64,000 bases of DNA, taken from positions 11,904,001-11,968,000 of the forward strand of contig OZ017766.1 of NCBI GenBank assembly GCA_963969345.1, given 5' to 3'. Made by a program: the position numbers and the translations under genes. Position 1 is the first letter of the stretch. Each line of letters starts with the position of its first letter. This DNA comes from Turbatrix aceti (lineage: Eukaryota > Nematoda > Chromadorea > Rhabditida > Panagrolaimidae). The notes under the pieces are model-generated. The model searched no databases. It was not told the origin of the DNA and worked only from the letters and a program-made list of their open reading frames with translations. Of the stretch, positions 1 to 12,454 are shown piece after piece.

Positions 1-3000
1 AGATTTTAATGGGGCATTCGGACTACATATTTGGGATTAAGGGATTCCACAAAGAAAAGAGTACAATAAAAAATTAAATAACACTATAAATGATCCAAAC
101 GATTTGGGACGTCTCAAATTAGGATTCGTTTCAAAGATGTGGAATTGAATCTAAATTAACTCAAAATAGTAACACATAGTAAGTTTTGCAAAAAAATAAT
201 TTTTAACAAATCATACAAAACCTAAAAATGCAAGACACAACGTCTCATTTAGATATTTAAAGTAGTCAAAATGTTTAATTTATACCAATCCCGCCTCCTC
301 CGCTGGCATCTAGCTTCTATTAAATTGCTTAATGTTCAGTCCAATTGGCCCAATTGACTTTACTGACGCGTCAGATGTTTACTACGTAGTTGTTATAAAA
401 TTTGACCAATGTGGTTAAAGACGGTAGAGATCAAAAACACGAGAATTAACCGTTTATACTAATTTTGGACAATGGCAGACAAAAAGCGTGTCTGGGTCCG
501 CATTTAGTAATTTTATGACGACGCGCTTTATTTTTAAAGCAAACATCTTTTATTTTAAAACTTACATGAGTTACATATAATTATATACTATCTGAAAAAT
601 GCAACATCAAATTTGTGAATTCATTGTTTTGAGCAAACAAAATGCCAATTTTAGACCAAAAAATAACATCTTTAGTATATATATTTTTTAGTAAGAAAAT
701 TTAAAAAAATCGTCATAGTGCTTTCTTCTTTAACGACAACCAGGGACTGTATGAATAACACTATGCACTTATTCACCAAACACCCCCCCCCGTATGCATG
801 CGCAAAGACAGTGACAATTTAAAAGTCTTCTCATTTTTTCACACACAATACACACGCACACCAACTAAACATTTATTTAGAATCTAGCAATTTTCGTAGA
901 AAAAAGCCTGAATTGCAGAACATGTGGCTTTTCAGCCTATAAAAGCGGAGTACAAATTGTACACTGACATGTGAAAGCGTACCATGTTTTTTGCACCTTT
1001 TCCATGCGAGAGAAAGCTTGAATTTAGATACGGAAAAAAATGCTTGAAAAAAAAATATGTTGTATCTGTTTTTTTTATGTACAGTATGGAAAAATTAATA
1101 CACTATTTCTAAATTTCAAGTATCTATTTTTTGAAATGTAAAAGAACGAGATTTTATGTTTTATTTTATTCGTAAAAAATTCTATATAACGAATTTATTT
1201 TAGTACATAATTTTTTACAATAAAATATCAAAATAGGTTGTAAAAAATTATGTAAAATGAAGTAACGTTAAACCAAAGATCAATATTATTTAAATAACCA
1301 AATGACTAAAATTTTTTTTTTCTATTTTTTTTTTCTAAAATTAATTAAGTAACCAAATGACTAAAATTTTTTTGGAAATCGCAATACTATTGTGCGGTTC
1401 GGTTTACTGAAATATAGTTTTGGAAAACAAATTTTAAGTTTTTAAACCCGTCACAAACTTAGCAGTCGTTGCGGTTTTGTTGCTAACTGCTATAAACATG
1501 ATAAACTTTGATTCAATTGAAAAATTGAATCAAAAATGTAAATTTATTAACTAAAAAAACATGTTTATTCGTCTCCTTTGAATGCGTCTTTACTTTTGAG
1601 CTTTTTTATACATATTTGCACCAAAAATAATTCAAATGTCATTGTCAAATACAACTTTTAGTTTAGCAACAAACCGTAATCTATTTGTATACATTTTAAA
1701 ACCTATCAGGGTTTCTGGTTGAATAGTCTATCATCAAGCAGAACACGCACGCCAGTTTAAAAATGTTTTCAAAAAAATAAAGTTCTGTGGGACAAAAAAA
1801 AGGAGATGAATGAACTGCCGAAATAACGTGACGAGAAACAAACAAACTCATAAATCTCTGCCAAAATGTTGACTGCTTTGCCTCGAGCCTACAGAAGGCA
1901 GTCATTTGGCTGCCGGTCAGAAGCCTACTGGCTCACAAAAAAAGGGAAGGCATCATGCTGCCATGAGTGTAGAAGTGCACATCAGTCACAAAATGGATAA
2001 TCCATAATGTTTCCATATGCCGGGAAAAGATTTTTTTACACAGATGGTTAACACTCGACAATGTAAATTCGCTGCAAAAATAGCAAACTGACAAACCGGA
2101 CTGCTTTTAGCCGACACACTCAGTCAGTCGCGGACAATTAAGACAATACTGATAAACTATAGTTGGTTCTTTTACGATTCTATGTTCAAACTTCTTTGAA
2201 ACAACCCCCGCAAAACAAACCCATACGAAGAAAGAAATGTGGCTAAATTATAACCTTGGGGTGAAACAAAATGTGAAAAGTCATGATGAAAGGAAATATG
2301 ATATTTATTGTATGACTGTGGTGGAAAAAAATAGAAATAGGGTAAACTTTTTGAACAGAAAAACAATACTCGGACAATACAATTTCACTGGCAAAAAAAA
2401 TAATGTTTTTTGAACATCGACAAGCTTTGTCTGACAGGTGAAAGAATTATGCCTAAAATAATGAATGATAAATAGAAAAAAAATGCTTTTGTAGCACATG
2501 CATGCTTGTTATTTTGTAGATACCTACAGGGTGGCAAAATTCTCATGGTAATTAGAAATACATGACGTTTAAAAAAGTACATGTTCATGTGAAAAAAATT
2601 TCCAAAAACGCACTTATTGTAATACATAATGTAAGAATAAGAAAATCATTCAAAAAATATTTGATACTCACAATTTAAAGGCTACCAATCCTATAAACAT
2701 CGCTGCTTTCAACTTGAACTACATAATTATAAGTAATATGAAACTAAATTTAAAAAACATTATTCTGAGAAGAACTTTGCACATAGTGATAAGGATGTGG
2801 ATGTTTAAATCGCTACAAAGCTGGACAACGGAGAATAAATAAATAGCCCAAAGCTTGATGATGCTTTTCTTCGTTTTTTGCTTTAAAAATCTATTTATTA
2901 TTCTTTTGGTAAACGTAATAGAACTTTTATTTGACATTTGAGTTTTGCGTTATGGTGAATTTTAGTTACAAAAATTTACATCTTCTAAAAGGACGTTTTT

Positions 3001-4065
3001 ATTTCAAAAAACACAAAAAAATGTGCCATGCTTTTGACACTAAAGCTGTTTTGACCAAATCTGTTGTGCAAACGACTGATTATTTGGAATAAAAACCACG
3101 CTGCGACTAAAGATTTTAATAGTGCAACGGATATCTAAATTAATATAATTTATTATTATCTTCGCAAACAAAAGAAAACAATTTGTTTGTATGAAAAAAT
3201 CCAAAAGAAAAAATCCAAAAAGCAGACAGCGTTGGTTCGTTCAACGGATTATTAAATTTTGACATTCATTCATTTTTTTGCTCGTAACGCCATTATTTTG
3301 TCAAGAAAACAAGAATAAAAATAATGCCATTCTAATGTGTGCTATCTGCATTTTTTTGTTACCTTTCTGCTTACTGTGATGGTAAGGCACAACCTCTTTT
3401 TTGCTTCTAAAAAAGCCCCAGATGTGACATGCAGCCTACAATATAAATATGTACTAAAATTTGATAGAAAAAAAACAACAAAAATATCATTTCTTGAAAC
3501 AAAAAGTTTTCAACAAAAAGCACGTTAATTAACCTGCAATTAAGTACATTCGGTGACATTTTTTTCGTAAAAATAAAAAATCATTTATTTCTAAATCCCA
3601 AGCGAAAACATATGTACGCGACACAATTTTTTTTTCATAACTCTTTGTTCAAGTAACCCAAAACTTGAACAAATCAAAAAAGAAACAAAAAAATAAGCAT
3701 ATAAACAATGTGATTTTTGGTCCAATGTTTTATACCGATGAAAAGACAAAAGCTTCAACTTTTTTCATAAAATATGCATGTGACACAACAAGTCAGCCGT
3801 ATGACAGACAAAGCCTATAGACATGTACTGCTGACCTTAAAATTATATACAAAAACAGTTTTCAAATATTCTAATGCCATGGAACAAAAATATTTTGTTC
3901 GAGACGAAAAAAGTAGCGAAATACCAAAACAACTGAAAAAAAAGTTTATAAACAATGTTTAGGCTATTTTCGGACAATATGTATTATACAGAACACCACA
4001 GTTACAATTAAAACAAAAATATTACGAAAATATTTTTGTAGAAACAAAATAAGGTAAAACATCAA
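1..4065. other. AT-rich stretch without a recognisable gene
   Basis: No open frame here shows a protein family signature, codon structure or plausible exon series; stop codons are frequent in all frames. A small imperfect direct repeat lies at 1295-1373, where the word ACCAAATGACTAAAATTTTT occurs twice about 55 bp apart. Poly-A and poly-T tracts are common. It could be intergenic DNA or part of a long upstream intron. Confidence 0.6.
1295..1373. repeat. Short imperfect direct repeat, two units
   Basis: The word ACCAAATGACTAAAATTTTT occurs near 1297 and again near 1352, separated by a T-rich spacer. This looks like a local tandem duplication with T-tract expansion, with no transposon hallmarks. 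Confidence 0.6.
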
Positions 4066-4480
4066 GTTTTGAAAATCGGGGGCCGGCCCCGGGGGCCGCG
4101 GCTCTTTTCGGCCCCTCCGGGGGCCGGGGCCGTTTTTTCTCGGCCCCCAAAGCCCCTTTTGGCCCCCCTTATATTTTTTTTGAAAAAATCTAGCAAAGAT
4201 TGCGCGTTCAACAAAAAGATGCGCGTGTTTTTTGTCCTTTTCTTTGGTTGTGAATTGTTAGCTTTACCTTCCCATACTCCTTCTTCATCAACCTTCATCA
4301 ACCAGTAGCTTTGATTTTTGATCATTCGGTTTTGTTTTTTGAATTCGATTGCAAAAATTAAAAAAAAATATAAGTCAGGGGCCGCGAGGGGCCAAAAGGG
4401 GCCGAGGGCCAGGGGGCCGGGGCCGAAAACCTAGGGGCCGAGGTGGCCGGGGCCGAAAATTTTCGGCCCCCTGACATGCC
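4066..4480. repeat. GGCC-rich degenerate repeat, possible MITE
   Basis: Two GC-rich blocks (about 4078-4165 and 4377-4472) are made of runs and palindromes of GGGGCCG/CGGCCCC and enclose an AT-rich spacer. The blocks are roughly inverted: one runs into TTATATTTTTTT and the other starts after AAAAAATATAAGT. The organisation resembles the hAT-type MITEs later in this window, whose bodies are degenerate repeats of short GC-rich words. I found no convincing 8-bp target duplication, so the class is not established. Confidence 0.45.
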
Positions 4481-4482
4481 TG

Positions 4483-4533
4483 GTAGCGCTACAACAGTCC
4501 CTCCTTTGATATGGTGGGCTGTTATAGCGCTAC
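4483..4533. other. Imperfect hairpin with about 21-nt arms
   Basis: The left arm starts GTAGCGCTACAACAG and the right arm ends CTGTTATAGCGCTAC. The inner parts CCCTCC and GGTGGG also pair, leaving an 8-nt loop TTTGATAT. Size and bulges are like a microRNA precursor, but it directly abuts the GGCC-rich repeat and may be part of a mobile element. The first ten bases are themselves a palindrome. Confidence 0.4.
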
Positions 4534-4729
4534 ATTGGCCCCCCATAATTTCCATAAACACAAAAAACATACCCAGCAGCCATTCGCAGCAGACGAATTT
4601 TTGTACAGTCTCATGGTTTTACCGCATCGACGACAGAGAGGAAACAAAAACAACGACTGTCTAATGAATACAATGGCATACTGTTTCATACAAATTTTTA
4701 TAAAAAAATTCTGGGATAGGGCTATTCCA

Positions 4730-4877
4730 TACGGATAATCAAACTCATATGAGAACTGTTCATACAAATTTTCAAACGCCTGCACACCAAAACACCTGGG
4801 GGTCTCTTCTGTACGGATAATCAAACGCCTGCGTGCAAAACATGAGATGGGGGGCTATTCTATACGGATAATCAAAC
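4730..4877. repeat. Three direct copies of TACGGATAATCAAAC
   Basis: The 15-mer TACGGATAATCAAAC occurs at 4730, 4812 and 4863 in the same orientation, with partly similar sequence around it (GGGCTATTC and ACGCCTGC words). It looks like a decayed tandem array next to the foldback element that begins at 4943. Confidence 0.55.
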
Positions 4878-4942
4878 TCCTATGGGGGGCTGTGCTCTAA
4901 AAAAACCCCAAGGCGGCGTTGTTGCAATCGATGGGGGGCTGA

Positions 4943-5785
4943 AGCACAGCATTCACTTTCGCGTCAATCGAGCGTGAAAATGCATTCATTCGCGCATATA
5001 GTGTTGACTTTGGCAGCTTCGCGCATTGGCATTTTTAAATTGTTAGTGACGGCATCTGCTACAATGACTAGAGCAAGTCCTGAACTTTCAAACAAGCCAC
5101 CAACGGCACGAAAACGTTGATTTTTGGCACAGCTATAGTGATTTCCAGTTTCGATTTTAAATCGTCGATTGCGGCCGTGTAAGGCAACAACTAAACAATC
5201 TGGTCAACAGAAAGTTCCATCAGGTTGGTATCTGTCGATATAGCCAAGGGCCTTTTGCTGAACATCGAAGAGGACCGAGATTCCTCCCAAAAACTGTTTT
5301 ACCCTATAAAAACGCCCTGTTTGCTTTTTGTGCTCATGCAAAATTGGAGAACTTTCTTTTTAGGAGTGCGTGTTTTTGATAATTTGTGCGAATGCGTGCG
5401 CATTTTTATAGGGTAAAACAGTTTTTGTGGGGAATCTCGGTCCTCTTCAATGTTCAACAAACGGCACTTGGCTATATCGACTGACACCAACCTGATGGAA
5501 CTTTCTGTTGACCCGATTGTTCAGTTTTAGCCTTACACGGCTGCAATCGACTGCTCAAATTTTTTACTTGAAAAGGCTGCAACTATGGCAAAACTGAACA
5601 TTTTTAGGTCATCGAGGGCTTGTTTGGAAGTTCAGGACATGTCTTATTTAATACCCTAGATGCCATCATTAAGAATTCAAAAATGCCATTGCACGAAGCT
5701 GCCATAGTCAACACTATAAGTGCGAATGAACGCGCTCATTTTTTTTTCGATTGTCGCAAAATAAGGGGAAAGTGAATGCTGTGCT
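4943..5785. mobile_element. Foldback (long inverted repeat) element, about 0.84 kb
   Basis: Nearly the whole segment is an imperfect palindrome centred near 5364. The outer ends are CACAGCATTCAC and its complement GTGAATGCTGTG. Further in, the two arms carry matching versions of a block reading CGAAGAGGACCGAGATTCC on the left and its near complement around 5440. The hexamer CTGAAG lies directly outside both ends and may be a target duplication. Open frames on opposite strands give almost the same peptide, as expected for a palindrome, so neither is a gene. Confidence 0.75.
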
Positions 5786-6598
5786 GAAGTATAGTAGACC
5801 CGATTTTTCATTCGAAATTTCCATATGACTTTTTTTTGTCAAATTTCCAGTAAGAGTTTGCACGCTGTAACAAAAGCACTTGCATACACTTGCATTTACA
5901 GTAATATGCCGTAATTCCAAAGTTTGAGTTTATTTTTAACTTGAAAAACCGAAAGTAAAAATTCTAGCATGCGAAAATCGTGTTAATAAGCAAAGCTTCA
6001 CTTCAATGAATGAAATAAATCTTGAAAAAAATAAAAATTACCCCTTATCACGCATGTACAACTAAAATTTATGTGTATAAGTAACAGGATTTTAACAACA
6101 AGCAAATGCGCAAATAAAAGTTCTTTGATGTAAGTCGTATGACTGACAATTAATTATCAGACCATCTTGCAATACAGTCAATGAAAGGTACAGAGATCAT
6201 CAATATCCGCCTCCTCCTCCCTCTACATATATGTATATGCAGAACAAAAACTTGCTTTCTAATTTTTTTTAAGTTTGGATGCAGAAACAAATACAAGTAT
6301 ATTCGCACAATCACGTCACTAAACTTTTGCTAGCGTTAAATTCTGGACTAATTTTATATGGCTATAGGATATCAGAAAAAGAAACTTAATGCATGTCGGT
6401 GGGAATATCATCTTCACTTTTTTTATGTCATAAAAAACATCACTCCCTAAATACCTAAAAAAAATTACATCTGAAGTAAAATCTAAAAAAAATGACTTCT
6501 GGTTGAAATCCTCAGAATGAAATTTTTTTATATAAAAAAAACAATCAAAAGTAAAATTTTGAGCTCGACAGCAAGGCGAAGCGAACACGGGACCTCAC
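5786..6598. other. AT-rich stretch without a recognisable gene
   Basis: No supported coding sequence, RNA gene or transposon end. Base composition is AT-rich like the rest of the left half. Confidence 0.5.
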
Positions 6599-7680
6599 GC
6601 AGTCGGCTGTCGGAACGCACGAGGAGAACTTTTGCTGGACTTCTGTATCAGCAACAACCTCTTTGTTGCCAACGGCTTCTTCAAGAAAGCCAATAAGAAC
6701 CGCTGGACCTGGCGCGCTCCAAATGGTGAAAGCGTCCATGAAATTGACTACGTACTGACGCAGAAGATGTCGCAGATACGAGACGTTGCCGTCCTGCCCA
6801 GTATCAATGTCGGTAGCGACCATCGGTCAAAGCTATCTCTGGTTTTTTCGGCGAGCTTTACAGGTCAAACAGCGGCCCACTAGGCGTGAACCCTGCACCA
6901 GTAGACGTCACGTTTAGCGAGACAGAAGTCCGTGCTGCCCTCAAAAGCTGCCGACCCCGCACGACGCCCGGAATTGACTGTGTATCCGCGACGGCGTTAC
7001 GCAGTGGAGCTGAATATCTGGCGCCAGCACTCACTGCACTGTTCAATTCTATCGCGAACAGCGGTGAACTGCCTGAAAAATTTGCGAACGCTGTGACTGT
7101 CCTGCTGCTGAAAAAGGGCGATCCCAGTGACCTCAATAACTACAGGCCCATCAGCCTGCTCTCGGCAATCTACAAGGCGCTCACAAAAGTCATCGCGCAG
7201 CGGATCGGGGAAGCCGCACAAGTCACTGGAATACTTCCCCCGGAACAGGCTGGTTTTCGAAAGTCTTACTCCACTGTAGATCATATTCAGAGCATCAACA
7301 TGATCGCTGAGAAGCTACGGGAGTACAATCAGCCGCTGGTCGCTGTCTTCGTCGACTTTCGCAAGGCGTTCGACTCGATCAGCTTTGATTCAATCTGGGC
7401 AGCGCTTGACTCCATCGGCGTGGATCCCGGCATCACCGAACTGGTGCGATGGCTGTATGCAGCTGGAAACTCGGCAGTCAAAGTCGGCGACAGGACGGCG
7501 GAGTTCCAAACGCAGAAAGGAGTACGGCAAGGCGATACGCTGAGCCCGCTAATTTTCATCCTAGTTCTCCAACGAGCCCTTAACGCCGCACAGCTGACAG
7601 GCAGAGGCGTCAAGGTTGATGGTCAGCGGCTAGCGTATTTGGCATACGCTGACGACGTCGTTAAAACGTCAGAAAAGCAA
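6599..7680 (+). pseudogene. RTE-like non-LTR retrotransposon fragment (endonuclease and reverse transcriptase)
   Basis: This segment is much more GC-rich than its surroundings. The first part (about 6599-6862) encodes the end of an AP-type endonuclease: RGELLLDFC, VANGFF, a TWRAPNG segment, the IDYVL motif and the SDHR motif. A second frame from 6886 encodes a reverse transcriptase: the LLLKKGDPSDLNNYRPISLL block, a GFRKSYSTVDHI block, FVDFRKAFDS (motif A), VRQGDTLSPLIF (motif B) and YADD (motif C, catalytic). The linker normally found between the two domains is missing and the frame changes between 6862 and 6886, so there is an internal deletion. The sequence stops just after the catalytic YADD and runs into A-rich DNA. 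The element is therefore dead and doubly truncated. RTE clade is the best guess from motif spacing. Confidence 0.85.
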
Positions 7681-7795
7681 AAAAAAAAAAATTCTACGTT
7701 TGAAAAAAAAAAAAAAAAAAAAAAAATTCTAGCAAAAAAAAAAAAAAAAAAAAAAAAATAAAACGTCAGAAAAGCAAAAAAATTCTACGTTTGAC
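7661..7795. repeat. A-rich duplication after the retrotransposon fragment
   Basis: The word AAAACGTCAGAAAAGC followed by A's and TTCTACGTTTG occurs at about 7662 and again at about 7761, with long A tracts between them. This is a tandem duplication of the junction with poly-A expansion. It may reflect slippage at the retrotransposon boundary or an assembly artefact in homopolymer sequence. Confidence 0.6.
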
Positions 7796-9906
7796 CGCTC
7801 TTTGATGTGAGGCGTAACTTGTAATCCTAAAGCTCGGAAGTTAGATATTTATAGCAGATAGTACATGCTATGCTTCAAATTTTTTACACAAACATGTGCA
7901 AAAAATAAAAATAAAACGTTTTGTCTAACCAAATAATTTGAAAAAAAAACTTCAAAATTGTAAAAACATACATATTTACAATTGATAATTAAAAACCCTA
8001 AGTTTGTTTTCTGATTTAATGTTTTGGCATGAATCATCATTCTGTTAAAAAAATACTACAATCGGTGCTTGCAAGGCCGCTTGTCCATTATACCACAGGA
8101 CCAGTAGGTGGGCATTCCTGTTCTATAGAAAGTATTTAAAAAAATTCTGCAAAAAGAAGAAAACAGGACACAATGCTCATTGTCATCACACAGTGTCTGA
8201 AGAATGAAAATTTTCTGGCGTGTTTTTTGTTTCAGATAATTATTCTTCCGTTTCTGAAAAAAAACAGGGAAGCCCAGTCATGCATTCCAAACAATTCATT
8301 GTAAAAAAACGTAATCTTCTTTCAATGATCCGGCAATTGATTATGCTTTCCGACGCATAACTAACGCAGTCTTTTCTGGGTTAAATTTTTGACATCGAAA
8401 ATTCGCATGCGTCAACCATGTAAAACAAGAAAAGCACGTAAGATTAGTACAAAAATTTTTTATACAGAAGCGGGCAAACTGTCAAACAAAATTTAAAGTA
8501 TTCAATGAATTGAATCTTTTGTAAAAATACACAAATGATCCCGTTTAAAATTGTACATGGCTCTAAACGATATTGCTATATTTTTTGGTTGCTCTCATCA
8601 AATTCATTCCCAAGTTTTTTTTTTTACTTTTTTTGCACATTTTATTTGATTCCAAACTCATCACGATTGACAGTTTGTCACCATCATGTTTTGTTAAAAA
8701 ATAATAAATAAGAACGCCAAATAAAAGCACCTTTTATGCAAACTAACAATACATTTTCAAAAAATTTTGTGCCACTATTTGAAAGAAAAAAATGGTTGAA
8801 TTTGTTCAGAAACTTATAAACTGCTGCTAGAAGTTCATAAGTGACGCAAGTTTTTTTCAAAAAAAAATATAGTTGCATTAAAAACTGAAACATGTGAGTA
8901 GCATAAATGTAAGTGAAAAAAATTTTGTATTCGTTAAATATACATATCGTCGTAACCTACTTGATAGTCAGAACACAAGGAGTCATGGCAAGTGACAGCA
9001 AATGTTCTTTTTTTTCGACTGGATAACTTGCATTAGCGCAAAAAAATAAGGGAGAAGCTTCATAGTTTTTTTTTTCAGAAATTTTGTTGAGCAGAGCAGA
9101 TTACTAAAATGGCAAGGTCAATCATGTATATGATCTTTGCGCGTTGAGAAAAAAAAGTTCAATGTGTTCCAATTTTTCCTGAGGAAAAATAATGTAATTA
9201 ATTTTGTTGTTGTAGAACAATGGAAAGCCCAAGTTTAAATAAATGTAAAAAAATATATGGCATGAATACTGAATTACAATAAAGCACAAAGTAATCTATT
9301 TTGATTTTTTGTCAATTTTGTCTGTTTTAGTGCATAAAAACAAAATGATGGAAGGAAAGGAAGAAACAACCTTTATGTTATCGTAATAGGCAAAATTATG
9401 TGTCAAAGTGGCACAAATAAGTAAACTGTGCATCGAATTAGGATTCTGTTACGTGTAAAAAAAGATGAATTTTATAATCAAAATCATAAATCCGATAAAA
9501 GACGGCGGCACAAAAAATTACAGCATGTTTTTTTGCACCATCCCAAAAATTAAAAGCATTTGTACAGTATACATTTTTTTAGAGCTCTTCATTGGCAAAC
9601 TTTGTGTCAATATATGAGTGTCTATAGACGCAATATTGGCGATCAACGGCCCTTGGAAAGTCATTATTGGTGTTGGGAGAGTAACTATTAGTAATACACG
9701 ATGCTACCGGCAGAGACTCGTCCCTCTTCTAGCTTTTTCTTCTCTTGCTGCCTTTCATAAAGAGTCTAATATGAATTCGTTCAGCTGTTTCTCAAGAATT
9801 TATCCCGCCGTTCTTTTGGAGTTTATTCAAACGAAAACGGTTGGTGACGATATCGGCATAGTCAGAGACAGGTAGACGTAGTTGTAGTTAATGCGACTAA
9901 GTCTAC
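7796..9906. other. AT-rich stretch without a recognisable gene
   Basis: Apart from a tRNA-like fragment near 8062-8102, I see no coding region with family resemblance and no transposon ends. The DNA is rich in A and T homopolymers. Confidence 0.5.
8062..8102 (-). pseudogene. tRNA-like 5' fragment
   Basis: Read on the minus strand, the segment starts GGTCCTGTGG and continues TATAATGGACAAGCGG, which resembles the acceptor 5' strand and D-arm of metazoan tRNA-Arg genes (an A-box-like promoter region). It then breaks off: no T-arm, B box or matching acceptor 3' strand follows. It is probably a tRNA remnant or the head of a tRNA-derived SINE; it is not a functional tRNA. Confidence 0.35.
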
Positions 9907-9976
9907 TCATCGGTTCGCACATCCCTGAAGGCCAGTCGACAGCAACACTGGCCTTCAGGGATGTGCGAACCGATGA
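9907..9976. repeat. Perfect 29-bp inverted repeat with 12-nt loop
   Basis: Positions 9907-9935 and 9948-9976 are exact reverse complements (left arm starts TCATCGGTTCGCACATCC), separated by TCGACAGCAACA. The stem is perfect over 29 bp, which is unusual for a random sequence. A transcript would fold into a short-hairpin-like RNA. No gene surrounds it. Confidence 0.85.
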
Positions 9977-12411
9977 TCTTGTTCGTGCTGTCGTGCTTTC
10001 GCGACGCGGTTGCCGAATATTGCTATTCGAATTGCTTTACTGTTCCTATGAGTATTTTTCCAGCCAAAAAACTTACCAAACAATCTGTTGACCGTATTGA
10101 GTTCAACAGTAGAAAGTTTTGCATGCACTGCGTGTACTTTTTGGACATCGGACGATGAAAAACGAAAAATTGTCTAGACACTCACGGTCCAGACTGCATA
10201 AGTTGTCTGTCTTGCCCACTCTACCGCAGCTCATGAAAAGATAAATGCCGGTGGAAATCAGACTGCTTGAGCCGGCTAAAGGCATGTATTATATAAATTT
10301 GTTCAATTGGGAAAGTCCATACCGTACTGTTTATGACAAAGGTAATACGAATTGTTTTTAAGGTGGTTTTATTTCGAGCAAACTCCTTTTGAATTATTTT
10401 TTCATCTGCTTTACCTTGCTAAGTACAGACATACTTTCTTTTACCGCCTTAAATTTAATAAGGCGTTGTTTTTCTCTTACTTCCCCCAGGTCCCTTTGTC
10501 TTTAACCATTCTCAAATTCATGATACCCATTAATTTTTTTTATCAAATTCGTGATACATACCTATAAATTTTTTTCTACAATCAGGAAAATATTTAGATA
10601 ATCTTTTATCAGTCACATGCTCTGACGCTCGCATTTTTCAAAGATGTGTCAACGAGAGTAAATTTTTTTTGGTCATGATGATTCTGTGCAACAATAGGGT
10701 TGGACGTTGATCCTGTCAATTACGTCTATCGATAGTACGATTGTATGCAGGTACATGCATTTCCGGCAAGGCGGAGAAAAACATGCAACCTAGGTCTATC
10801 AGTTGCTCAATCAGCCTGCTTTTTTATACGCCTTTTCGACTGCAAATTGTGTCAGGATGTTTTGATATTGTAAGTGACGCAGTCATCACTTGCAATATCA
10901 CTTGCAACAGCGTGTAGGGGGATGCTTTTGTTTAGTCTTGGGTGATGCTTTGTATCTAATAAATAGATTTAATCAGCAGGCAAGCACGGCGGAACTTGGT
11001 TAGTTCAGATGAGTTTTTATTTGCGATGATTGTTTGAACGGTAAGGGGTTGATCAACAAAAATTAACTTTTAGTTAATTTGAAAAAAAATTGTGCCAAAA
11101 ATCGGAGAAATTTTTTTTTTCATGTGGTCCCATAAAAATGAATTTTTTTATTTGAGATACAACTTTTCAATCCTTGACATTCATCAAATTGCGCACATAC
11201 TTCAGCGTAGCGCAAACTCTTAATGCCTCCGGTACTGATAAGGGTATAAAAAATATTATCAATCGCTTCAGGAAAATCTGACAGAAAGAACAGACACAAA
11301 GGAGTGTGCACAGACATCCAAAGAAAAGTATAAAAAAAAATAAGACAAAAAACGTCACCAATCGAAAAAGAGGGCAGCTGTGAGAGCGTAGAAAGCCAAA
11401 AAGCATTTTTTGAAGGAACCATCGTCACCGTCGTCAGCGCTGACGCTGCAGCCGCCGGACAGCAATCACTCACCTTTCAGTTAGTCAATTTGTGTGATTG
11501 TATGCGTCCGTCACTTCCTCTAGTGTGTCCGTGTATACCTGAATTTAATTTTTCGAACAGAAAAGAGGGCGAACTAGTTGAGCAAAGACATAAAACGAAA
11601 AGTCAATCACTGATCAGTCTCGCGGTCCGTCAGGGTTGGTAGGTCGGTAAGTCAAAAATAACTGCTATAATAACACGCATATTACTTAATGTATGACAGA
11701 GAGACGTTAACGCACGTAAAAAAATAAGCGATCACTACACACAGCTTACCTTTGATTAGCATATGAATACCTTTTTAACAGGCACACAAGTACTCACAAA
11801 TACACACATGTACGCACGTAGCTGGACGTTCATCGCCTAAAGGGGGGCCTGTTATCTTATGTTATACTACTCCCTTCTTTTTTTCTCTCTCTCTTCCTGC
11901 CTGTCCCGGGCTGCTCAAATGTGCAAAACATTTCAATCGTTCCAGACGTGTGTTGTGTATGTTGCCCGCTGCATTGTGTGATTCCTTACATTTTTTGTCT
12001 TATGCATAATGTGCACCACCACCAAACATTTTTTACATGTTTTTCATACATTCCGTTGATTTGACGGACGATCCAGAAGAATGTGAGGGAGGATCTTTCA
12101 CTTTTTTGTTAAGCGTGTCAAAAACAATTAATATTAAATATGTGTAATCTCATTTGAACTCGTAAGGATCATGCGATGACCACGCCCCTATATTATGTTT
12201 GTGCGCGCGTTCTTGACTCAAACAAGCGCCAATTTTCTTTTACAATTTCTAGTCGAATGTTCAGGGGGATATCCCCATATCCAATACAGAGGAGAAAAGT
12301 TGTGTTTCATTTCATTTCATTTCATTTATTCTCTAACTCGTACGCACCATATCATACATACAACACTACAATGAACAGTCAGAAGGTGATGAAGATGATG
12401 ATGGCGACTCG
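9977..12411. other. Stretch without a recognisable gene
   Basis: No supported gene. Minor features: an imperfect 14-bp hairpin near 10863-10900 (arms GATATTGTAAGTGA and TCACTTGCAATATC), an imperfect duplication of CAAATTCATGATAC around 10513-10556, and a short (ATTTC)n microsatellite near 12305-12330. A somewhat GC-richer patch lies around 11400-11650. Confidence 0.45.
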
Positions 12412-12454
12412 TACGTAGAGGGGCCCATCCGGAACGGATGGGCCCCTCTACGTA
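12412..12454. repeat. Perfect GC-rich 20-bp hairpin with GAA loop
   Basis: Arms 12412-12431 and 12435-12454 are exact reverse complements (TACGTAGAGGGGCCCATCCG on the left) around the three bases GAA. The stem is GC-rich and would be very stable as RNA or as extruded DNA. No terminator, gene end or transposon tip can be assigned to it. Confidence 0.85.
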
